Shown here: piece by piece, positions 10,894 to 20,737 of the stretch
How the letters are laid out: every line of letters begins with the position of its first letter
Numbering within the stretch: position 1 is the first letter of the stretch
NCBI GenBank assembly: GCA_003049485.1
Contig: PYST01000006.1
Location: 219,512 to 283,511 of the forward strand
Length of the DNA stretch: 64,000 bases
Origin: Ophioceras dolichostomum
Taxonomy: Eukaryota; Ascomycota; Sordariomycetes; Magnaporthales; Ophioceraceae
Direction of reading: 5' to 3'
Made by a program: the position numbers and the translations under genes
Notes under the pieces: generated by a model
Database searches by the model: none
What the model was told of the DNA's origin: nothing
Seen by the model: the letters and a program-made list of their open reading frames with translations, nothing else

Positions 10894-12339
10894 CTATTCT
10901 GTCGAGACTCCCAGCTCCATCGTCGCCCTCCTAAGCCTCCTCCTCATCTTGTGGAGGCTGCGCTTCCATCCTCCTCCGCTCACCGGAATCAGCTCCCTGC
11001 GCGGCACTAGCTCGGCCTCAGGCACTTCTTGGACCGACATCATGAATGGCGACTTGTGGTCGGGATACACGCGAACACCCGAGCATCGAGGAGTATACTC
11101 TCCTATCGTTACTGAGAAAGCATTCGTCGGGGTTTGGAGGGCCTTGGCCTGTCCAGGTGTGATTTCGGACGAATGCTGGTGGGATGATGTCTCGGTGTCC
11201 GTAGTGACGGCGTTGAGAGATGCCATGACGGCTTCCTGGATCATCTCTGGGACTCGTGTGACGAGGGCGGTCATATCCTCAATCTGGGCCGTCAGGTCAT
11301 CTACCTGACACAGGGACTTGTGCAGAGCCTCGACTTGTCCACTGATGATGCCAAGATGCGAGCCGATGAGTCCAATGTCCTCGTGAAGAAATCCGGAAGC
11401 GTCAGAGATCTTGGATTGGATGAAGGCGCAGACATCATCAATACCCTTGACAATCTGGCTCAGGTCTTGCTTGCTGGCGATGCTCTCCTTGACTCGCTCG
11501 AGGTCTTGCTTGCTAGCAATGCGACCCTCGGCTTGTTTCAAGTCTCTCTTCGACACAGCGTGCGTGTTCTGGCTGAGAGCAGTCTTGATGATCCGGAGGA
11601 TTCGATCTTCTTCCTTGGCGGCACGGAGACAAGAGTCGACCTGCCGCACGACGCGCGCCCGCTCGAGCTCGTCGTCCAGTTCAGAGTCTCGCTCGCGGAC
11701 ATCTCGAGTGAGGGCCACCAGCATGGCGGGCGCCTGCGATTGGTCTTGAGCGCGGGCGGCATCCCTGAGCTCCATGAGTTTCTTGTGATCTTCGACCGTA
11801 ATCTTAGGGCTGTGGTTGAGGTATTTGGTGGCCGGGAACTCTCCGGCGCGCTGGGCCGAGTCGAGCTCTTCGGCCATGTTGCGGATCTCTATGGGCGTGT
11901 ACAGGGTGTCGTTCGTGACGAGAGACGCTGCCGAGCTGAGATGTGAGCACGCGCTTACGCTGTAGGGAGAAGTAGACGAGGATAGCCCTGAGTCTAGACC
12001 CAAGGCGAGCGTGGTGTTGACCGTGAGATTGCCACGCCGAGGGGTGCAGTCGTCGTGCATGAGAGAAAACGCGGTGGGCAGGCCGTCACGGCTCCCGTCT
12101 AGGGCCACCTGGAGCCCTGCCATCTTGGCCTTTGGATGGTTGGTCGAGCGGAGTTAGGTAGTCGTCTCAAGCAGCTTGGGTCTGCACGGGAAGTCAGCAG
12201 TGAGCATGGTAGGAGAAGCTACAGAACAAGGCGAATGGTGAGCTACCTCAAGAGAACGCTTCTTCAACAGCGGCACCGCCTCGTCTTCCCCAAATATCGT
12301 GATCGCAGGTCTCAGTGTTGGCAGAAAGTAGACGTTCAT
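10894..12339 (-). CDS. Unrecognised coiled-coil protein
   Basis: The main exon, 10894-12123, encodes 409 aa. An upstream exon at 12247-12339 (31 codons, ending KKRSLE, donor GTAGCT) joins in phase 0 across a 123-nt intron with a CCTAAC branch and an acceptor directly before the downstream ATG, giving 440 aa. If that exon is not used, translation starts at 12123. The N-terminal third is neutral and has AGLQVALDGSRDG. Residues near 120-330 of the main exon are rich in charged heptads (DDELERARVVRQVD, KQDLERVKESIASKQDLSQIV), including two SKQDL repeats, so long coiled coils are expected. The C-terminus is Arg-rich (HKMRRRLRRATM). No transmembrane segment or enzyme motif. I do not recognise the family. 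Confidence 0.6.
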
Positions 12340-13372
12340 GATCTGGAGAGCCAAGGAAGCAGAGAATGTTGATCGAGCATGTCGAAAAGTGCAGAGGGAG
12401 AACCCATAGGAAATAAATGGAGGTATTTTGGAAGTTTTGCAGCTTTACCGGCGAGCCTCTATTGTGAAGACCCCTACTGTTCCCCGGGCCTCAATGAGAA
12501 CAATAGGAGAACCCTCGAATCCTCACGCGGGCAACCTACAATGAGTGATGGACCCACTCTTTCAGGCATCACGCCTATTGAGCATCAATAGGCGTAAGTC
12601 ATAAGAAGGAAGGAGAGCCCAAAGTCCCCAAAGGTTAAAAATGCAGCCGCTCTGCAAGGGCATCGCATCGAGCGGGATCAAGTTTGAGGCTCAGAGGGTA
12701 CCAAACGGAACTCATCAGAATACGCCTCGGTTCGTTCCCGTCAGTTCGGTGCAGATGGGCACTGGGCATCTCTCGAGGAGGCCATCGCACGCCACTACGA
12801 TGAAGATCCAGCGAGACGGGATATACCAGTCTTTGAGTGCTCGAAGGTTATAATGCATTAGAAGACCTTTGGTCTGCTTTGAGAGTTGGCTACAAAGCTT
12901 GACGATTTACGAGAGATGCGTTGGAATAAGGGGATGTATGGGATGAGGCTCACGATGCCCGACGTCGAAATAAAGTGCGAGAGTCATGCCAAGAAACTGC
13001 TCCGAACGAGTCATTTGTGGGGAAATTTAGCGATTATTCATTCATCTGTCTCTACGGGGGGCACCTTTCTAGCTTGAAGTGCAACACTCCACCGAACCTG
13101 CTGAATCCGAACCACACAGACTCCTAGACAGGACAATGAAGGGAAACGCTAGAAAGAAGGAGAGAAAGCCCAAAAAGAAGGCCCGGAAGCTCGACTCTGC
13201 TGGCAAAGGACCAAAAGAGGTTCCTCCATAACTAAAAAGATCGAGCGGACTACAGAGACAGATTTCGCCCAAAAATGAAGAACGGGAAGGCAAAGAAGAA
13301 AGAAATCTAGCGCATTTGGTAGTGAGGGTTGGCCGAAGAGAGGCCGCACTGATGGTGGGTGGGTGGGCAAAG
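12340..13372. other. Intergenic, no gene recognised
   Basis: About 1 kb. Only short unrelated frames; AG-rich string at 13131-13310. Nothing identifiable. Confidence 0.5.
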
Positions 13373-13941
13373 TTAAACCTCGCCGGCGAGCGGTTCTGCA
13401 GGTTGACAGTCAGCATTGTGGGGGGCAGTGAATAGCAGGGATGAGCGAGGAGGGAGGCTTGGGGGACGACTGACCATTGGCAATGTTGTCGTCGGCCTCA
13501 TCGGTCTTCATGGTACGCTCCTTCTTGACGAGGGGTTTGGTCTCCTGCTCGTCGTCCGTCTCGGCCTTGCGCTTCTTGGAGCGACGAGGCGCCGCCTTCT
13601 TCTTAGGCTTAGGAGTGGCGGGCTCCGAGTCCCCATCTCCTCCACCCGGGGTCGGGGAGTCACCCTTGCTGTTGGCATTCGCATTGTGCGAGCGCAGCAG
13701 ACGCTCGTATCGCTTGGCGCTGGAGGAAGGAAGGGCCCAAGTCAGCTTCGCGGTGCTTTCTAGTTTCTTTCACCTGCAGGTCTCGTATGTGTGCGTGAGT
13801 AAGGACGACTTACGCAGCGCCCTTGGACACGATGCCAAGCTCATTGGCGACGGCGACGAAGTCTACCTTGCCAGGGTTGGAGCAGTGCTTGATGCAAGTA
13901 AGCAGGAACCTGCACTGGCTGTCGGCATCCAGAGACGGCAT
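13373..13941 (-). CDS. U1: small Myb-like domain protein
   Basis: Three exons (13814-13941, 13475-13719, 13373-13395) total 396 nt, 131 aa. The domain occupies about residues 5-52: DSQCRFLLTCIKHC, KVDFVAVANELGIVSKGAA, then AKRYERLLRSH, with a phase-2 intron just before AKRYERL. This matches the small fungal Myb-like (Myb_DNA-bind_8-type) domain, where the last helix would contact DNA. The tail is basic (KPKKKAAPRRSKKRKAE) and then acidic, with LVKKE, a psi-K-x-E motif. The last exon adds only EPLAGEV and the stop; the CTGAC branch and CTGCAG acceptor support it. Presumably nuclear. First member of the local cluster. Confidence 0.82.
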
Positions 13942-14733
13942 TGTTGCGGTGGCTTGTAGGTTGAGAAAGATTGAAGGTCAGAAAGATTCTTTCAAAAATA
14001 TTGGGGCGAGGGGAGATCCTACTTGATGATGCGCGACTGGGAGTTCTGCAATGGGAAAGCCTTTTCTTCCTTGGTAGGACGAATGAACAGACGGAAAACT
14101 GGGGGATTGAGAGCTGGAGATTCCGGATTCTGGAAGCAGGCAAGGGAAGGTGGACGAAGTCTGATGGTCGATGAGTGGTTCGTGTTGGGAGGACCTGTCC
14201 GTCGGAAGAAAGGCGTTCTCGAGTTAGTTTGTCGTCTTGGAGACGGGGCCACGGGTGGTTGAAAGCGGGGAATAAAAGGCGGGAGGAAGACAATCCCAGT
14301 CGGTTTGAGATGGGAGGTCGAGACGGCAGGTGCGATTCGGTCAGGTTGCAGTCCGGAGCTTGTGGCCGACGTGATCAACCGGCCAGGCAGCCACCAGCAG
14401 TAAAGTTCACGTGTGAGCCGTGAATGTACCGGCCGTACGCGCTTTGTCTAGCCGAAGGAAAGGCAAAGACATGCACTGGGGGCCTCCGGTGAGAGGCCAG
14501 AGAGGTGGGTTCTTTATTGAGCTGGGATGGCCTCCATTACCTACGTGATCAAATAATCCCGACGAGCGTCCAAAATCTAGCTAATCACGATAAGTTCAGT
14601 GAATCTGTGAACTCCCTTGAGCCTGGAGCGGATGAGACATATGGCTGTGAGAACTAAGCCATGGCGTTCCAGGCGGAGATGTGCATGCAAATGTGACTCG
14701 AGGCGCTGAAAAATGAGCCTGGGAAGATCATGC
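13942..14733. other. Intergenic between U1 and U2
   Basis: No gene recognised. Promoter/5' region of U1 and 3' flank of U2. Confidence 0.5.
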
Positions 14734-15201
14734 TCAGACAACGCCACTCATATCCTCCTGCTCGTCAGGGATGATGATGTAATCCTCTTCGATCTCCTCC
14801 GGTTTGATGACGGGTCCGACCGAGCCAGCAGCGGCGTCGGCGTCCTCGACATCACGAACCTCAGCCTTCTCCTTCTTCGGCTGCCGGCCTCGGCGTTTCT
14901 TGGGAGTCTGTGGAGAGCCTTGGACGTCCTCGTTCTCATCCACCGCGGTGGACTTGCGCTTACGTGGTGTTGATCCCGGTCCCACAGCACCACCAGGACC
15001 GGTGGCCCATCCCAGCTTCTGCTTGATCTGACGGAAGCGCTCGCGGGCAGAGGTAGCATGGGCCAGGCCCATCTCGAGAGCCACGTTGCTCCAGTCGACC
15101 TCGGGCATCGACTTCATGTTCTTCAGATAGCTCTCGAAGAACTTGAGGTCATTGTCGGTCGGGCGACGGCTCGCGTCTGAGTCGGAGCTTCTCGGTGCCA
15201 T
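14734..15201 (-). CDS. U2: small Myb-like domain protein
   Basis: Single exon, 155 aa. Domain at about residues 16-64: DNDLKFFESYLKNMKSM, EVDWSNVALEMGLAHATSARERFRQIKQKLGW. The VDW...VA...ARERFRQIKQKL pattern is almost the same as U11 (VDWEAVA...ARFRQIKQKLGF), so the two are paralogues, although U2 lacks the intron that splits U11 at this place. The tail is TPRKRK plus KKRRGRQPKK (nuclear-localisation and AT-hook-like) and ends in an acidic stretch with VIKPEE (psi-K-x-E). Role in transcription or chromatin is inferred from the domain only. Confidence 0.85.
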   Translation of the reverse strand: MAPRSSDSDASRRPTDNDLKFFESYLKNMKSMPEVDWSNVALEMGLAHATSARERFRQIKQKLGWATGPGGAVGPGSTPRKRKSTAVDENEDVQGSPQTPKKRRGRQPKKEKAEVRDVEDADAAAGSVGPVIKPEEIEEDYIIIPDEQEDMSGVV

Positions 15202-16123
15202 TATGGCGGACTGTTTGCTTTTTGTTTTCGATGTTCAATTGTGAGTCAGTGCTGAGCGGGCAGCAACAATGGGAGACAATGAGATGCCGTGAATGGGCAG
15301 ATGGGCGCTATGACAATGTACCTTTCCTCGAACTGAGTGGTGATTGTTGGGTTTGCAGGTCGGAAAGGATGTTGTGGGCTTCAGATCGCCGGTTGTTCAA
15401 AAGATGCAGGTTGGCATGAAATTTCGGTAGATATGTAGAGGCGGGAGGCCAAAGCAATTGGGTACCTACCTCGTTGAAGCAGCCCACCGAGGAGATGGGC
15501 TTTTGATTTTTTTTGTGAGCTAGCTGGTTGTGGCGACTGTCCTGGCCTTCTGGTTCCCTTCTGGCAGGTTGGTCGAACTGTAGCTGAGTCCTCGAGGTGT
15601 TCGGAGCCAGCGAGGTTGGGAAGGAGCCTCCGGAGGAAAAGAAACAATAGGCGAAGACCATCACAATAGGTCGCGCGACTTAGGACGAAATTCTGAGCGT
15701 GAATTCTAACCCGGCAACGGGCCTATCTGGCAAACTGTCAACACCAGCACATACTACCGTAGGTCGGAGATGACTCCCGTCATTATGGTGATAGGCTGAT
15801 GTGTATCGTAGAAAAAAGCATGAGCCCGACTGAATGAAAGAATATCCCCCTAGCACTGACCGACGGCCATATGCTTGCCTCCAGATTGTTCATGCACGCA
15901 GGCCATCCTGACTGAGCAATGACAAGATCAGAAATCGCAAACGCGAACAGAGATGAAAAAAGCCGCGCAGAACATGCTCATGTATGTGCCGTGCCGAAAA
16001 AGGAAATCCACCACTCGTAAACAAAGCATGCGATGATGAGAAACCTGCCCGAAAGATCCTCCACCGAAAGTCTCTGATTGTTGGGGGGTTGGTATGGGGG
16101 AGAGCCGAGCAAGAACGACAAGC
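15202..16123. other. Intergenic between U2 and U3
   Basis: No gene recognised in about 920 bp; upstream region of U2 and 3' flank of U3. Confidence 0.5.
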
Positions 16124-16712
16124 TCAAACCTCGTCAGCATTAGAGTCATCCCTACAAGATAGAGGTAGTTGGCATATTAGCAAATCGGACTAAAAAGAAA
16201 GTGCAACAGGAGAACGCGTGAACTCACTCCTCCATCTTCATGACGGGCTCCTGCTTCGGCTTCTTAGTGGGAGTGTCGACCTCAAGATCGTCACCGTCGT
16301 CCTCGGTAGAGATCTGCTTCTTCTTACGCTTGCTGCTTCCGGCAGCATTGGTGCCACCACGGCGGCGGGTGGGTGTCTTGGCATCGGCGTCACCCGAGGT
16401 GGCAGCCGGACCGGGCTCCTTGCGCCGAAGCTTCTGGAGGTGCTGCCTGTTTCTGTTGTTAGCTCCCCCATCAGGTCAAGGCGGGCACAGCTAGTGCAAG
16501 ATGTAATGAAATATGCAGATGTGAGTGGCAGTGGGTCAGTTGATATACGTTGCGGCCTTGACTGTGTAATTGTAGCCCATGGCGTGGACACGATCCACAA
16601 TGGATCGCATCTGCTCCGCCGTCGGGGACACTTCCTCATACATGGCTACAAGCAGATCGAGGTTGGCCTGCTCGTCCCATCTCTGGAAGGCACGGCTATT
16701 GATTGAAGCCAT
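16124..16712 (-). CDS. U3: small SANT/Myb-like domain protein (W-type)
   Basis: Three exons (16549-16712, 16228-16446, 16124-16151) total 411 nt, 136 aa. The domain (about residues 9-66) reads RWDEQANLDLLVAMYEEV, MRSIVDRVHAMGYNYTVKAA, then across a phase-2 intron QHLQKLRRKEPG. The tail has TPTRRRG and KRKKKQ basic patches, an acidic run and MKMEE. Exon 2 may instead stop at 16225-16227 (GAG TGA read through the GTGAGT donor); splicing to 16151 adds DDSNADEV. A strong acceptor upstream (CGCAG at about 16731) suggests an intron in the 5' UTR or a further N-terminal exon. It is the most complete W-type member and sets the standard for the next five units. Confidence 0.8.
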
Positions 16713-16910
16713 CTTCTCAGGAATTTCGAGCAAGGTTGACTGCGGATAGAAACGTATGGACAGGCGGAAGAGGTGTTAGGGAGGTATGATGTGTGACATG
16801 AGTTCAAATGTGGTTGAGCCAGATTGGGATTGTGTTAGGTGACTGAGTTTGTTTGGGGAGGTGGAGCGAGATGAAGAAGGGCATCGCGTCGGGAAGGCAA
16901 CGAAATGAGC

Positions 16911-17144
16911 TCAACCGGGACGGAAAGGGAAGGAACGCGTCCCGGCACTTCGGACGACTTCTGAGGCGGCGTACATTGCGGCATCCGCGGTATAGACATA
17001 ACCTTGCGCATGAACCGCAGTGATGATCCGATCCCACTGCTCTGGAGTGGGCGGCGCATCTCTGATGATTGCCTGCAGGAGGACAGTACGGGCTCGGTCG
17101 TCCCAGATGGTTCGACCGGCCGGGGTGGTGGTGGACGAAGACAT
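16911..17144 (-). CDS. U4: SANT/Myb-like domain unit, gene limits unresolved
   Basis: ATG at 17144. The domain reads TIWDDRARTVLLQAI, EQWDRIITAVHAQGYVYTADAAM and ends at a GTACGC donor at the position homologous to the U3 intron (phase 2; exon 16975-17144). No QHLQKLR-type second exon was found. Read without splicing, the frame stops after 21 more residues at 16911 (77 aa). It is either a short protein, an exon of a larger multi-domain gene, or a truncated copy. The domain itself is clear; the gene structure is not. Confidence 0.5.
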   Translation of the reverse strand: MSSSTTTPAGRTIWDDRARTVLLQAIIRDAPPTPEQWDRIITAVHAQGYVYTADAAMYAASEVVRSAGTRSFPFRPG

Positions 17145-17321
17145 TTTTGAAACTCCAGGAAGCCGAAAAAATGGTGGCGGCTTTGTAATTCCTTGAATGG
17201 TGGGAACAGGATGGTGTAGGTAGGAAAATGAGCAAAAACAAGGTCGACCTTGGAGGAGGAAGAAGGAAAATGTAGTGTTGTGGGGGATCGGGAAGACTGG
17301 GTAAGGAAAATTGAACCGTAC

Positions 17322-17482
17322 TCGAGGCCGCGTTTGGTAAATTGGTACCCATTGTGGTGCATTTCCTCCAACACCGCGTTCCAATCGTCTTGGGATATTG
17401 CGACTCGCTTCATCAGGGCTACTAGCAAATCCTCATGAAGGCCGGGCGCCTCCCAATTCTGTCGGAAAGGAGCTGGAGGCAT
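17322..17482 (-). CDS. U5: SANT/Myb-like domain unit, gene limits unresolved
   Basis: From ATG at 17482: NWEAPGLHEDLLVALMKRV, DDWNAVLEEMHHNGYQFTKRGLE, ending at a GTACGG donor (phase 2) aligned with the U3 intron. Upstream, an acceptor at 17503 could join it in phase 1 to U6 if U6 reads on to a GTGCGG donor at 17739. The frame stays open far downstream, but the Pro/Ser-rich translation there looks intronic. No C-terminal tail of its own was found. Confidence 0.5.
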
Positions 17483-17765
17483 GTTGATTTCTTGCGGAGG
17501 CACTTTTGATGTACCAAAGACGGAACAAAGGGACGGATGATTTGCGTGGGCAGGCAGGTACGGGGCAGGTGAGGGAGACAGAGACATTGGACTCGCGAGG
17601 TTGAGCAGGTGGAGTTGTTGATCCAGTGATATTGCTTGAGAGCCGACAGGAGGAAGGAGGAAGGGGGAAAGAGGCAATACAAAGAAGGAAGGAGGAGGAG
17701 GAGGACGGGTGGGAAAGGCAATTGGTCGCTTGACCGCACCGGACAGGTGTGTTTCGAAGCCGTAC

Positions 17766-17954
17766 CGGATAGCATCCCAAGTCATATGATGACCGCGGGC
17801 CTCCAAAAACTGAACAATCTCTTCCTGCTGCTCCCGGCTGGGAGGGCAAACGCGGTAGAACGCCTCCAATAGGGCGCCCTTGACATCCTCGAATCGTGGC
17901 ATTGTGAAGCAGTCGGTGATGATGAATGTTGGTGTTGGCACCTTGGCGGTAGTG
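17766..17954 (-). CDS. U6: SANT/Myb-like domain unit, probable exon
   Basis: As an independent start, ATG at 17902 opens RFEDVKGALLEAFYRV, EIVQFLEARGHHMTWDAIR, ending at GTACGG in phase 2. As an internal exon it spans 17766-17954 (189 nt, phase 2 to phase 2), with acceptor CCTCGCAG following the U7 donor in the correct frame. The domain is more diverged: the first aromatic is Phe, not Trp, and DL is replaced by AL. Exon status is inferred from phase and position. Confidence 0.45.
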
Positions 17955-18107
17955 CTGCGAGGATGCTTGGTGGTAGGTACCTAGGTTTGCAGACGACACG
18001 AGAAGGACGATGGGAGGTTGTAGAAGATAGGATGGTGGGTGGGATCTTATGAAGCACTGCTCCAGAGCGTCGCGGGAAAGGGAAGGAAGTAAACAATAGG
18101 GGAGTAC

Positions 18108-18296
18108 CGAATGGAGTTCCAGTTTACGTCTGGATAACCAATCTCCTGCATTTTCGCCACCACGAGGTCCTTCTGCTCCTTAGTAAAGTCGGCGATCGGC
18201 ACGACTTGGTAGATACAAAAGAATAGGTCGCTCATGGCCTGGTCATCCCACTTAACGGGCATCTTCGCGGTGGCGCACAGGGCGTGAATATCCGCG
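18108..18296 (-). CDS. U7: SANT/Myb-like domain unit, probable exon
   Basis: ATG at 18262 opens KWDDQAMSDLFFCIYQVV, VVAKMQEIGYPDVNWNSIR, ending at GTACTC in phase 2. The frame is also open upstream to a CTATCAG acceptor, giving a 189-nt exon (18108-18296) that joins the strong U8 donor in frame and supplies ADIHALCATAK where other members have QHFQGLRR. U8-U7 is therefore the best-supported fusion in the array. Confidence 0.5.
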
Positions 18297-18612
18297 CTGA
18301 TAGGGTGAAGTAGAGAGTAGAGGGTATTGTTTGCGTGCGTGCGTGCTTGCTTGGCGGGTGAGGTGGGCAGAAGGAGTGCTTGATAACTGCAGTAGCAGGC
18401 AGAAAGATCTGGCTGGCCAAGACGGTTGCGCGGTGGAAGTGCAGAGGGGATGGAGCAGATATATCACGGGGGGAATACCGGACGAGCCGGGGAGATGGGG
18501 CCATGTGACAACACGGCCGAAAGCAGCAAAAAAGCAACACGAGGCGCGCCTGCTTGTTCTCCGTCTCGGAATAGATGGGAAGCCACCAGGAGCACTCGCA
18601 CCAAACACTTAC

Positions 18613-18797
18613 CGAACTGCCTCCCAGGTGAAAGCTTGCTGACTTGCGCTAAGGGATTGCATGATCACGTCCTTGTACTGAGCGAAAGAGCCGCCCGACG
18701 CGTCGATCGCGGCACATAGCGCGACGCAAAGGTCCTCGTGCGCCTCATTGTTCCATTTTCCGGTAGCGGCACCGATACCTTGGTCCCTTGAAGGCAT
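18613..18797 (-). CDS. U8: SANT/Myb-like domain unit, likely first exon
   Basis: ATG at 18797 in a good context (CACCATGCC). The domain reads KWNNEAHEDLCVALCAAI, YKDVIMQSL, FTWEAVR, ending at a consensus GTAAGT donor in phase 2. The loop before the second helix is longer (ASGGSFAQ). There is 0.8 kb of free sequence upstream, so this is the natural promoter-proximal exon for the units below it (U7, U6, perhaps U5 and U4). Confidence 0.55.
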
Positions 18798-19594
18798 GGT
18801 GTGATCTTGGAGACGTTTTAGCAGAAGGGTTTATGAGCGGTAAACTGCAGTAAACACAGAGAAAGGTCTAGGAGCCTGGAGGGAGACGAGGCAGGACGAT
18901 AGGTTTGTGTTGTGTGCTGAGAGAGAAAGGTGCGACCGAAGGAGGAAGGCGGATTTGCCAGATCGAGACGACGTCACGGAACATGCCGGAGCTGGCTCAA
19001 GAAGGCCTGGCCGTAATGGGCACTTTGCCCCACGCGCCGATCATCACCAAATGGCAAAATATTCCATGAAAATAGTAAGAGAAAGTCACGGCCTTAGCGA
19101 TGCCATGGCGAGGCACTTCATGGGGCCTGAGAGGGTGACAGAAGACGCGGTGATACATTGTTATCAAAAACCAGAAACAGAATAGTGTGAGGAAGACTGT
19201 TTACTTCTTTCATCTCTCCCTCCTCTCCCTCCATGCTAACTCCCAACGACGCCGATTGATTCTGTATAAGGCGTAGTAGTCTGAAAGGAAATCCCGAGCC
19301 TCGAGGGGAATAAGGCTGCGATACGGCTGCCTGGCGCGCGCAGCGAACTAGCACAAAATAGACAACGCTCCCTAGCCGACCCTGCAGCAGACAGGCAGGA
19401 GCATATGCGAAAATACTGGGTCTTAGTTCCGGGGGCTTTTCACCCTCCCATCTTCCCAAGCGCGATGCTACAAGGTGAGCCGTATTACGTCTCACCATAG
19501 TTAAACCTGTGATGGAAAGCAAATGAGTTGGACGGTCAGGCACGGGCAGAACAAGGCGATAGGGGGGAAGGTGGTCGTTTATACAAGACAGCAC
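18798..19594. other. Intergenic between U8 and U9
   Basis: No gene recognised. Would hold the promoter of the U8-led gene or genes and the 3' flank of U9. Confidence 0.5.
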
Positions 19595-20737
19595 TCACTC
19601 CTGACCGTAGGAATCCGGCGTTGGGTTATTGGCGGCGGCCAGTGCGTTCAAGACGGCCTCGTCGTCCATCGAACCCTCGGCATCCGGGTCGAGCCGTGGC
19701 CTCTTGGCGGCATGCTCATCTGCAGTGTCGGCACCAGGGCCAATGACGGCTTCTGGGGGCGCTTGTTGGGCCATCATTGGTGCAATAGGGGCGATCGGAG
19801 CAATTGGTGCCATGGGCGTGCCCATCGAGACCGGAGGCGCGGGGATGGCATCGTCACCGGATGTGAGCACCTCACCCGAAGGGCTGAGCTGGTTCGGTTG
19901 TTTCCTGGGCCGGCCACGGCCGGGACCTGGGCGCCGAGTGATGGGATTCAGCGTCGGGTCTGATGACCTTCTGGGGCTGTCACCAGCAGCTCCATTGGAC
20001 TCGGCCTTGTTTTGCGCACGCCTCAGGCCTTGGAAATGTTGGCTAGAATGTAAACTGTCAGTGGCACATCACGACAAGTGGACGAGAATAGAACCGACTC
20101 CGGATGCGTGAAAGCCATCCAGATGAAGGGCCACGAAGCTGCCAGCAGACTGCTGCGCCTCAGAGTTGGAGACCCTGAATGCTGCGTTGAGCACTCAGTC
20201 GGCGGACTCGTCCCATCAAAATATCCCCTTAACACAAGGCTGGGTACGTAAGTGCCTTCCTCATCACGACGCGTGGAGCTTGACCTGCTTCCTAATCAAT
20301 CGCCAGATGGTGGATGAACGGCAGGACAAAGACGGGTCATAGGCCAAAGCTCAATCTCAGCTTGACCTGGCCGGCAGGCTGGCAGCCTGTTTGAGACAAA
20401 TCAAATGAACACCAAGCCCACACGAAGTCCACTGCGCGGGACGGACTGATGGGCGAAATATATAATGGAAATGGGGCGAGTTGGACGGCTGCATCCCAGC
20501 GCACGAGGAGGTGTACATATAGCGGGGATGGCGCGTAATAGACAGGTTGCGAATACCGTGAGAGTAACATGAGTTGTAAACATACCGACATCCTTCATTG
20601 GTAAAGCCATAGCCCATGCTCCGCATGTGATTCCCGATCGTCGTCCATTCGGCGCCGCTGATGACACCGATATTCTTTACAGACAGGATGGTAAAGAACA
20701 GGTCCTTGTCGGCCCTATCGTTCCAGTTCTTGTTCAT
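19595..20737 (-). CDS. U9: SANT/Myb-like domain protein with AT-hook
   Basis: Two exons (20586-20737, 19595-20042) total 600 nt, 199 aa. The domain reads NWNDRADKDLFFTILSV, EWTTIGNHMRSMGYGFTNEGCR, with the phase-2 intron then QHFQGLRRAQ. The intron is 543 nt, far longer than its neighbours, so an unrecognised exon inside it is possible. The tail holds PGRGRPRKQP, a good AT-hook core for minor-groove binding, then a PIAPIAPIAP repeat, a KRPR basic patch and an acidic end. A nuclear DNA-binding role is inferred. Confidence 0.78.

Noticed and set aside
11320..11946. Plus-strand frame of 208 codons
   Set aside because: Antisense shadow of the coiled-coil gene at 10894-12123.
13069..13416. Minus-strand frame of 115 codons overlapping the last U1 exon
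   Set aside because: Different frame from U1 and Phe/Leu/Ser-rich; the U1 exon 3 model accounts for the splice site here.
16835..17941. Continuous 368-codon frame through U6 and U5
   Set aside because: The two domains are real, but the Pro/Phe-rich text between and after them looks like translated pyrimidine-rich introns.
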